This document shows positions 1 through 5,203 of a stretch of DNA of 5,203 nt, in pieces (positions within the stretch are counted from its first letter, which is position 1; each line of letters starts with the position of its first letter). The position numbers were made by a program, and so were the translations under genes. The notes beneath the pieces are model-generated. The model was not told the DNA's origin. It made no database searches and was given only the letters and a program-made list of their open reading frames with translations. The DNA comes from Clostridia bacterium (GTDB taxonomy: Bacteria > Bacillota > Clostridia > TANB77 > CAG-508): positions 1 through 5,203 of the forward strand of contig CAADUZ010000040.1 of the NCBI GenBank assembly GCA_900752335.1, read 5' to 3'.

Positions 1-2088
1 ACTTGCTTCCGTTAAAGTTGTTTGCATCTCGTCCAAATTTGATAATATTGGCCTCTTTTCTTCTGTTTGAGATTGATTTACAGTTATAGTTTGTGTAGTT
101 TCTTTTGTTATTCCGTCCTCTGTGTAAGAAACGGTTACAGCCTTCTGACCATAGTATAAATTATTTCCATCTTTTATCGTATAATTTGTTACTGCTTTTT
201 CTGTTCCATCACTATATACTGCCGAAACTACCATTCCTGTTTTATCGAAACTTTCTCCTTCTGTATATATTACTTTGTCTGGAGGAGTAGTTATTTTTAT
301 TTCCGTCAATTCAGTTTCTGGTTCTGGCTCTTCATTTGTATCTTCTGTAAATGCTTTTATAGAAACATTTCCGTGGACGTCTTCTGATTCATATGTATTT
401 AAGTCCACCCATTGGTTTACTTCAAACCCAGCAGTTGAGGTATAGAAGCTTTCGTTTGAATTTACTTCTACATTTTCGTCCGTTGCTTTAGTTTCTATCA
501 TAAAGCTTTGTGTTCTTGTTCCAGTTTGAATACTTACTGCTACTGCAAATGAATCTCCTGTTAATATTACAGGCTCTTTTAACATTATAGTATGGTAGCC
601 TGGCTCTAGCATTATTGAATCTCCTGCTTCTAAAGCTACTTCTTTTAGTCCTGCTAAATCGCTACTATCTGAATTAATATATACTTTGCATGTTATTTCT
701 TGTAAAGTATACAAGCTAATCATTGTTATTGCTTCATTTTCTTCGCTGCTATTTCTTGTAAACTTGTTTGCAATATATATATCATCACTTTCTGATACAG
801 TTACTGGAACTGAAGTGTGTAATTTGTTGTTTTGATATATGTTGTCATAATCCTTACTTGCTGTTGCTTTTTCTATTGCATGTAGTTCTTTGTATATATG
901 TGCATCTTCATATGAAATATACATATATCCATTATCTCCAACATTTACAACTAGTTTATCGCCTTCTACTGCTACTTTTCCTTCTCCATAAGAAGCCTCA
1001 TATGCTTGTACAATAAAGTCATTGTCAATGTCTTCTGCTTTATTCCAGCCTCTACCGTTACATTCTTCTGTATATTCTGCATATATTTGCTCTTTTATAG
1101 TTAATAAATCTTCTGTTAGTTTTTCTCCCCACGAATTTTTTACTATCCACGCTCCATCATTTGTTGGTTTATTTTTCTCATTAAAATTCTCTTTGCTATA
1201 TGTATCATCCCAGCCTATTATAACTACTGCATGGTCCATTGGATATGTACCTTCTGCATTTGGTGGGCAATATATTGCTCCTGTCTGGTTATTATATACG
1301 TCTGAAAGTAGCTGTGCTCCGTGCACCCCAGCATATATTCCACCATAGTTACTAATTACTTGTTTCATTTTTGACATAAGTTCTGCCACACCTATGTCGT
1401 CTTTGTCCTCAAACATAATTGTGTCATATAGTGTAGTTGTTGTATTTTTGTTTTGAATTTCTAATATATTTATATTGTCCTCATTATTTTCAAAAGGCAT
1501 TTCTTCTTCATTTATAGCCCCCATACCATTGGTTAAGTATGATTGTGCCATATGATATGTGCCGCCTTTATCAAATCCTACATTATATCCATAGTCATTT
1601 GTTTCGCTATCATTAAATACATTATTTCTTGCTGCATAATCCATGTGTCTTTCTGAAAAATCATAAGTTTTTCCTGTTGTTCCTGCTTTATAGTCCAGTA
1701 TTGCTATATTGCTCTCTAAACTTCCTATTGTTGCAAAAGCCCAACATGAATTAGTTTGCATTTGATCTCTTATTGCAACATTATTTGAAATTATATCACG
1801 TAAATCGTAATCTTGATCTAAAGCATTTTTTAATAATTCAGGGCTATTTAAAAGATTATTTATGCTTCTAAAATATTCACTACTTGTTTGTGGTGCAATT
1901 ACGTCATACATACTTGGCTCTAATCTTTTTTGCTTTTCTTCGTCTGAAAGTGCCATATATTCTTTGTACTCGTCCGTATAATCTATAGTTTCAAAATTTG
2001 CTTCTACTGCTGCATTTACATTGCCACATAGAATTACTCCTATAAATATCATCAATAATACAGATATTTTGATTAATTTATTTTTCAT
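1..2088 (-). CDS. Secreted papain-family (C1A) cysteine protease with lectin-like and Ig-like domains, 3' end beyond window
   Basis: The frame is open for 696 codons from ATG at 2088 to the window edge, so the C-terminus is missing. Residues 1-27 are a signal peptide: Lys-rich start, hydrophobic core, probable signal peptidase I cleavage near VNA-A (26/27). The peptidase domain spans about 95-395. The oxyanion-hole Gln109 precedes the catalytic Cys115 (NSCWAFA) by six residues, as in papain; His286 lies in MDHAVVIIGWDD and Asn318 in WIVKNSWGE. Residues 323-383 form an insertion before GDNGYMYISYED. Residues 400-580 resemble the lectin-like domain that follows C1A domains in bacterial surface proteases (GYHTIMLKEPVIL). 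An acidic linker (581-595) leads to a bacterial Ig-like domain, about 597-671 (YTEGESFDKTGMVVSAVYSDG). All catalytic residues are present, so an active extracellular or wall-associated protease is inferred. The substrate is unknown. AGAGGG before the ATG is a reasonable ribosome binding site, and the 14-base gap to pgi suggests co-transcription. Confidence 0.9.
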   Translation of the reverse strand, partial: MKNKLIKISVLLMIFIGVILCGNVNAAVEANFETIDYTDEYKEYMALSDEEKQKRLEPSMYDVIAPQTSSEYFRSINNLLNSPELLKNALDQDYDLRDIISNNVAIRDQMQTNSCWAFATIGSLESNIAILDYKAGTTGKTYDFSERHMDYAARNNVFNDSETNDYGYNVGFDKGGTYHMAQSYLTNGMGAINEEEMPFENNEDNINILEIQNKNTTTTLYDTIMFEDKDDIGVAELMSKMKQVISNYGGIYAGVHGAQLLSDVYNNQTGAIYCPPNAEGTYPMDHAVVIIGWDDTYSKENFNEKNKPTNDGAWIVKNSWGEKLTEDLLTIKEQIYAEYTEECNGRGWNKAEDIDNDFIVQAYEASYGEGKVAVEGDKLVVNVGDNGYMYISYEDAHIYKELHAIEKATASKDYDNIYQNNKLHTSVPVTVSESDDIYIANKFTRNSSEENEAITMISLYTLQEITCKVYINSDSSDLAGLKEVALEAGDSIMLEPGYHTIMLKEPVILTGDSFAVAVSIQTGTRTQSFMIETKATDENVEVNSNESFYTSTAGFEVNQWVDLNTYESEDVHGNVSIKAFTEDTNEEPEPETELTEIKITTPPDKVIYTEGESFDKTGMVVSAVYSDGTEKAVTNYTIKDGNNLYYGQKAVTVSYTEDGITKETTQTITVNQSQTEEKRPILSNLDEMQTTLTEAS

Positions 2089-2102
2089 ACGTAATCCCTC
2101 TT

Positions 2103-3407
2103 TTACTTTATTTTTCCTAATAATCTAAACATATTTGTTTTATATTTTTCCACGCCCGGTTGGTTAAATGGGTTTACACCTAATATTTCACCAGACATTG
2201 CACATGCAAGTTCAAAAAAGTATATAAGTTGTCCTATATTGTTTGCGTCTAATTTTTCTATATTTACTACAATGTTTGGAACATCTCCATCAACATGTGC
2301 TTCTATAGTTCCTTCCATGGCTTTTTTATTAACATAGCTTAATGTTTTTCCTGCTAGGTAGTTTAGGTTATCTAAATCGTCTTCCTCCATTTTTAAAGTA
2401 ATATCTCTTTCTGGCTTTTCTATGCTAATTACGGTTTCAAATAAGTTTCGTCTTCCTTCTTGAATATATTGTCCAAGTGAGTGTAAATCTGTTGTAAATT
2501 CAGCTCCTGAAGGATAAATTCCTTTTTGCTCTTTTCCTTCACTTTCTCCAAATAGCTGCTTCCACCATTCTATGAAGTAGTGCATTTTTGGTTCGTACGA
2601 AATTAAAAGTTCTATATTTTTCTCTTTTTCATATAACACATTTCTTAAAACTGCATATTTATAACATTCATTGTATTTTAAATCGTCGTCCGAATATCTA
2701 TCTTGTGCAAATCTTGCTCCATCCATTAATTCGTCTATATTTATACCAGCTGTAGCTATTGGTAATAGCCCAACTGCTGTTAAAACAGAGTATCTTCCGC
2801 CTACATTATCAGGTATTACAAAGGTAGTGTATTTTTCTTTTTTAGCAAGTTCCTTTAATGCTCCTTTTTTCTTATCTGTTGTAACATAAATTCTTTCCCT
2901 TGCCTCTTTTAAACTATATTTATTCTCCAAAATTTCTCTGAAAATTCTAAATGCTATTGCTGGTTCTGTTGTAGTTCCAGATTTTGAAATAACATTTATT
3001 GAAAAATCTTTATCAGCAATATAATCTATTAAATCACTAACATATGTTGAACTTAAGTTATTTCCTACATATAGTATTTGGGGCATTTTTCTTGCATATT
3101 TATCTTGCATATTGTAGAAAGTGTTTGTAAGCGACTCTATAACCGCTCTAGCGCCTAAATATGAGCCTCCAATTCCTATTACTAATAATACGTCTGAATC
3201 TTTTTGTATTTTTTCTGCCGCTTTTTTAATTTTGTCAAACTCTTTTTTGTCATAGTTTGTTGGCAATTCTAACCAACCACAAAATTCTTTTTTGTCCTCT
3301 GCTTTCTCATGTAATTTTTTATGTATCTCTTTTACTTGTTTAGCATATTTCATAATATTTTTTTCAAAAACTCTTGCATTTGAAAAGTCAACTTTTATGT
3401 TTTTCAA
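2103..3407 (-). CDS. pgi: Glucose-6-phosphate isomerase
   Basis: The 434-residue protein interconverts glucose 6-phosphate and fructose 6-phosphate in the cytosol, linking glycolysis and gluconeogenesis. Its length matches the short bacterial (Bacillus-type) form of the family. Sugar-phosphate binding segments are VIGIGGSYLGARAV (76-89) and SKSGTTTEPA (141-150). Both family signatures are intact: DNVGGRYSVLTAVG (200-213) and the C-terminal one, 406-423, containing FNQPGVEKYK. Likely catalytic residues are Glu288 in GESEGK, His309 in DLHSLGQ and Lys423; their spacing matches Geobacillus PGI (Glu290, His311, Lys425). The start is TTG at 3407, chosen because AAAGGAGG lies eight bases upstream and the N-terminus (MKNIKVDFSNA) looks complete; the next in-frame ATG would remove conserved sequence. 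The protease gene follows after 14 bases, and a perfect palindrome lies just upstream. Nothing suggests loss of function. Confidence 0.97.
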   Translation of the reverse strand: MKNIKVDFSNARVFEKNIMKYAKQVKEIHKKLHEKAEDKKEFCGWLELPTNYDKKEFDKIKKAAEKIQKDSDVLLVIGIGGSYLGARAVIESLTNTFYNMQDKYARKMPQILYVGNNLSSTYVSDLIDYIADKDFSINVISKSGTTTEPAIAFRIFREILENKYSLKEARERIYVTTDKKKGALKELAKKEKYTTFVIPDNVGGRYSVLTAVGLLPIATAGINIDELMDGARFAQDRYSDDDLKYNECYKYAVLRNVLYEKEKNIELLISYEPKMHYFIEWWKQLFGESEGKEQKGIYPSGAEFTTDLHSLGQYIQEGRRNLFETVISIEKPERDITLKMEEDDLDNLNYLAGKTLSYVNKKAMEGTIEAHVDGDVPNIVVNIEKLDANNIGQLIYFFELACAMSGEILGVNPFNQPGVEKYKTNMFRLLGKIK

Positions 3408-3415
3408 TTTACACT

Positions 3416-3423
3416 CCTCCTTT
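3416..3423 (-). promoter_or_regulatory. Ribosome binding site that fixes the TTG start of pgi
   Basis: Read on the minus strand this is AAAGGAGG, a near-perfect anti-16S match, eight bases before TTG at 3407-3405. No ATG or GTG is better placed, so it supports TTG as the true start. Confidence 0.8.
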
Positions 3424-3436
3424 GTATAACATTATA

Positions 3437-3472
3437 AAAAACTAATTATATAATATTATATAATTAGTTTTT
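3437..3472 (-). terminator. Perfect 36-base AT palindrome, probable terminator of the pilin-like gene
   Basis: The segment equals its own reverse complement over all 36 bases, with A-runs at one end and T-runs at the other. It can form a hairpin in RNA from either strand. On the minus strand it ends in six T residues, as an intrinsic terminator would, about 90 bases after the stop of the upstream gene at 3563. Each arm has only one G-C pair, so it would be a weak, AT-driven terminator. It also covers the spacer and -10 of the best promoter candidate for pgi, so an operator role is possible. The symmetry is certain; the function is inferred. Confidence 0.55.
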
Positions 3473-3478
3473 ATGCAA
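3450..3478 (-). promoter_or_regulatory. Weak candidate promoter for pgi
   Basis: On the minus strand TTGCAT (3478-3473) and TATTAT (3455-3450) are separated by 17 bases, about 43 bases before the pgi start. The -10 has one mismatch to TATAAT and the -35 matches only TTG. The region is so AT-rich that chance matches are common; a second TATAAT (3436-3431) has no good -35. The candidate rests mainly on pgi needing its own start if the palindrome terminates upstream transcription. Confidence 0.3.
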
Positions 3479-3562
3479 TAGATTTTGAGAAAAAATTGAT
3501 TAGAAATATATTGATTTCATCATAAATAATTATTTGTTCCTTTTTTACAAACTTTTTTACAT

Positions 3563-4336
3563 TTAAATATCTAATGATATATATAAGGCTGAGCGTAAAC
3601 CATATTTTTCGCTGGTATAGTATGGAGGGCCATAAGTATGACGTACTGAAGCTGGAGAAGCTGACCCTGTATAACCCGAATCATCATAACTTCCTCCTCT
3701 AATACTATGATATCTCATATCATATACTTCAAGGCTCCAGTCTCTTATATTTCCAGCCAAATCATATATATTATTTGCTTTCCAATACTCGCTATACCCC
3801 GTTGGTCTTTTTTGTCCTGAACCTTCTTCTGCATTTTCGCTACTATTGCTATAATTGCCCCATGTAGTTGAGTTTAAATCAATTTCCCTATATGTTTTAT
3901 CTCCTGTTTCAACTAACCAAATTAAGGTTCTATCCCACATGCTTCCCCATATCATTGTAGTTTTCACATTATTATTAGCAGCTATCTTCTTACTATTTTC
4001 ATACATATAATACCAGCCTACATTAGATATATTTTCATTTCCTTTTATTATTACTGGTTCTGTACTTGTATTTGATACTAAGTTTCCTGTTTCATATCTT
4101 CCTATATAAAATCCACCATAAATTTCCACACTTGCTATCATTTCATTGAATTCTTCTTGTAATTGTGTTTTAAATTGTTCTCCTGTCATACTTGAACTTA
4201 TTATTTGTGTAAAATAGCTTGCATTACTTGTAGCATCGATTCCATCATAATATGTCATTATATCTGGTTCCCTAGAAGATGTAGTTCCTTGTCCATAAGT
4301 TGTCCTTTCAGTGGCACCGAGTACTTGTAAAATCAT
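3563..4336 (-). CDS. C-terminal part of frameshifted pilin-like protein: FGE-sulfatase/C-type-lectin-fold domain
   Basis: The frame is open for 257 residues from ATG at 4336, but homologous sequence begins at about Gly7 (GATERTTYG), which continues the upstream frame once one base near 4319 is ignored. Family landmarks in this half are GGFYIGRYETGN (74-85), MIWGSMWDRTLIWL (128-141), NNIYDLAGNIRDWSLEV (188-204), RGGSYDDSGY (213-222) and YGLRSALYI (245-253). These are typical of the FGE-sulfatase (SUMF1/EgtB/PvdO-like) fold, a C-type-lectin relative. The protein has no cysteine, so the copper-binding cysteine pair of true formylglycine-generating enzymes is absent and a non-catalytic binding role is inferred. 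The tail has richer NNC codons (ggc, tac, acc, agc, cgc) than the rest of the gene, recalling retroelement-diversified regions. AAGGAAAG before the ATG could permit independent initiation, but that product would lack the pilin anchor. No other gene lies between this one and pgi. Confidence 0.8.
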   Translation of the reverse strand: MILQVLGATERTTYGQGTTSSREPDIMTYYDGIDATSNASYFTQIISSSMTGEQFKTQLQEEFNEMIASVEIYGGFYIGRYETGNLVSNTSTEPVIIKGNENISNVGWYYMYENSKKIAANNNVKTTMIWGSMWDRTLIWLVETGDKTYREIDLNSTTWGNYSNSSENAEEGSGQKRPTGYSEYWKANNIYDLAGNIRDWSLEVYDMRYHSIRGGSYDDSGYTGSASPASVRHTYGPPYYTSEKYGLRSALYISLDI

Positions 4337-4904
4337 ACAACTTTCCTTGGTAATTTATTCTACCATTATTATCAATTCCACCATTTTGTGCAGTCTTTGC
4401 CATTTGGTTTATATCTGATACTGGTATCCACACAAATTGATTCCTACTTGTCTTTGCTTTCACAACATTAGTATCATTTACTTCATCTTTTCCTTCGTAA
4501 ATTACAAATCCATCATTCACACTATTTTCGCCAGTTGCTCTAGATGCAGTATATCCTATAGGTACTGGCACAATTACTCCATCTGTCGATTTTTCTGCTG
4601 TTACTTTACTCGAATCCCATCTTTCTGGAAATATTATTGGTTCAGATGGACTTTGATCTTCATCCATTATATTTGCATATTCGCTCACTAAACTATTTAA
4701 TCCTTGTTGTTCTTCTATTACTGCCTGCTCTGTTAATTCTTTTGCTTGTTGTGCTCTTGCTATTAATCCACCTTCTCCTAATACTACATTTAATGTCACT
4801 GTTGCTAATATTATTAATATAATTACTGTTATTACTAATGCTATTAATGTTATACCTTTTTCTTGTGTTACTTTAATTTTGTTTTTCTGCTTTACTTCTT
4901 TCAT
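4308..4904 (-). CDS. N-terminal part of frameshifted gene: prepilin-like leader, helix and start of FGE-like domain
   Basis: The frame encodes 198 residues from ATG at 4904, with AAGGAGG five bases upstream. Residues 1-16 are a basic leader (MKEVKQKNKIKVTQEK). Gly17 followed by ITLIALVITVIILIILA is a class III/type IV prepilin-like motif, predicted to be cleaved after Gly17 and to anchor the protein in the membrane or a pilus-like fibre. Position +5 is Ala22 instead of the classical Glu. Residues 45-80 form a likely amphipathic helix rich in Glu and Gln. From about 117 come GYTASRATGENSVNDGFVIYEG and then QFVWIPVSDI (156-165), which opens the FGE-like domain. The frame then runs into an unrelated end (RCH) at 4310-4308. 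Removing one base near 4319 joins TST directly to GATERTTYG in the downstream frame, giving 446 residues, so this is the 5' portion of a single gene. It may be a true mutation or a sequencing error. Confidence 0.85.
   Translation of the reverse strand: MKEVKQKNKIKVTQEKGITLIALVITVIILIILATVTLNVVLGEGGLIARAQQAKELTEQAVIEEQQGLNSLVSEYANIMDEDQSPSEPIIFPERWDSSKVTAEKSTDGVIVPVPIGYTASRATGENSVNDGFVIYEGKDEVNDTNVVKAKTSRNQFVWIPVSDINQMAKTAQNGGIDNNGRINYQGKLYDFTSTRCH
4318..4320 (-). other. Frameshift junction: one extra base splits the pilin-like gene
   Basis: On the minus strand the coding sequence reads aca agt act, then cgg tgc cac tga. Skipping the C at 4319 gives act ggt gcc act gaa, encoding TGATE, which joins the FGE-like domain halves without a gap. 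No homopolymer or known slippery heptamer lies here. The two halves overlap by 29 bases. Confidence 0.85.
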
Positions 4905-4974
4905 TTTTTCCTCCTTGTTTTCTATCCATATATTTTTTAAAATTAATATCTAATTTTATATATTTTTTGCACAC

Positions 4975-5021
4975 AAAAAGGACAGACTACATGCCTATCT
5001 TGGCATATAATCCGCCCTTTT
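4975..5021 (-). terminator. Strong intrinsic terminator hairpin, minus strand
   Basis: The arms are 4976-4995 and 5002-5021, with a six-base loop at 4996-5001. Read as minus-strand RNA, all 20 positions pair: 16 Watson-Crick and four G-U wobbles. On the plus strand those four become A-C mismatches, so the structure was selected for minus-strand RNA. The stem ends in CCTTTTTGTGTGC, giving five U residues. It probably ends a transcript arriving from beyond the right edge, or attenuates the pilin-like gene whose ATG is 70 bases downstream. Confidence 0.8.
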
Positions 5022-5084
5022 ATTATCTATTTTTATATCTATATTTTTTGCATAATTAATAAAGCCTATTTCATTAGAATATAG

Positions 5085-5106
5085 CTCTCTCTCTCTCTCT
5101 CTCTCT
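5085..5106. repeat. (CT)11 / (AG)11 dinucleotide microsatellite
   Basis: Eleven uninterrupted CT units occupy 22 bases on the plus strand, reading as (AG)11 on the coding strand. Pure dinucleotide tracts of this length are uncommon in bacteria and are prone to slipped-strand length change. The tract lies about 180 bases upstream of the pilin-like gene and within a short open frame, where it encodes alternating Arg and Glu. A homopurine-homopyrimidine tract could also form triplex DNA. Confidence 0.95.
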
Positions 5107-5203
5107 TACAGTTTCAAGCGTTTTGTTCATTTTGATTCTTCTACTGTTCCTCACTTTATTTTTCCTTTCGCATTTTTTCTTAATTTTTCTTTTTATTCTA
5201 ATA

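Larger units (their letters stand above)
4905..5203 (-). other. Leader or intergenic region upstream of the pilin-like gene
   Basis: No convincing gene lies in these 299 bases. On the minus strand they hold, in order: an A/G-rich stretch, an (AG)11 tract, a short AT-rich spacer, a terminator-type hairpin, a 60-base AT-rich segment and the AAGGAGG site (4916-4910) before the ATG at 4904. The promoter of the pilin-like gene is unclear. If the hairpin terminates fully, the promoter must lie between 4917 and 4974, where I see only weak matches. If transcription starts further upstream, the hairpin would act as an attenuator. A short open frame crosses the repeat: GTG at 5154 to TAA at 5074, 26 codons, with an internal ATG at 5130. 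Confidence 0.6.

Noticed and set aside
105..290. Plus-strand open frame with hydrophobic peptide
   Set aside because: Antisense of the Ig-like domain; low-complexity composition and no start signals.
768..1348. Plus-strand open frames at 768-1016 and 1022-1348
   Set aside because: They lie opposite the protease gene, whose 696-codon frame with all catalytic residues is clearly real; no ribosome binding site or recognisable protein on the plus strand.
2026..2028. Cys21 of the protease signal peptide as a lipoprotein anchor
   Set aside because: The residues before it (VIL) do not form a lipobox with Gly, Ala or Ser at -1; a signal peptidase I site at VNA-A fits better.
2671..2889. Plus-strand open frame opposite pgi
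   Set aside because: It is antisense to conserved PGI sequence including signature 1, and its peptide resembles no family I know.
4308..4336. Classical programmed frameshift of the -1 or prfB type
   Set aside because: No X XXY YYZ heptamer or CUU-UGA-like site, and the shift needed is +1 at ACU-CGG without re-pairing; mutation or sequence error is simpler.
4437..4822. Plus-strand open frames at 4437-4691 and 4637-4822, the latter very Leu-rich
   Set aside because: Antisense of the pilin-like gene; the leucine runs are the reverse complement of AT-rich coding sequence.
5085..5106. CRISPR-like repeat
   Set aside because: It is a simple dinucleotide tract without spacers or repeat units of CRISPR length.

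Overview
The window is very AT-rich, and every gene it carries reads on the minus strand. Strong AAGGAGG-type ribosome binding sites, a TTG start, AGA and NNA/NNT codon preference and the protein families present point to an uncultured, low-GC Clostridia-type Firmicute, probably an intestinal one. That assignment comes from composition and gene style, not from a marker gene. No RNA genes, CRISPR arrays or insertion sequences were seen.

Layout in transcription order, from the right edge to the left. (1) 4905-5203 is a leader or intergenic stretch. It contains an 11-unit CT/AG dinucleotide microsatellite and a strong minus-strand terminator hairpin. (2) 3563-4904 is one broken gene, now two overlapping open frames. 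It encodes a prepilin-like N-terminus followed by an FGE-sulfatase/C-type-lectin-fold domain. One extra base near 4319 separates the frames; ignoring it gives a continuous 446-residue protein. (3) 3408-3562 is intergenic and carries a perfect 36-base palindrome with flanking A/T runs. (4) 2103-3407 is an intact glucose-6-phosphate isomerase gene (pgi) with a TTG start. (5) 1-2088 is a secreted papain-family (C1A) cysteine protease with a lectin-like domain and a bacterial Ig-like domain. It starts 14 bases after pgi and runs off the left edge.

The only clear operon is pgi plus the protease, an odd pairing of a cytosolic glycolytic enzyme with a cell-surface enzyme. The pilin-like gene has its own leader and is separated from pgi by a terminator-like palindrome, so it is probably a separate unit. 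Its FGE-like domain has no cysteine and therefore looks like a binding scaffold rather than an oxidase. Its C-terminal tail has the position and codon pattern expected of a variable region of a diversity-generating retroelement, but no reverse transcriptase or template repeat lies in the window, so this is a hypothesis. The best leads are the frameshift, the possible variable tail, the microsatellite leader and a roughly 60-residue insertion in the protease.
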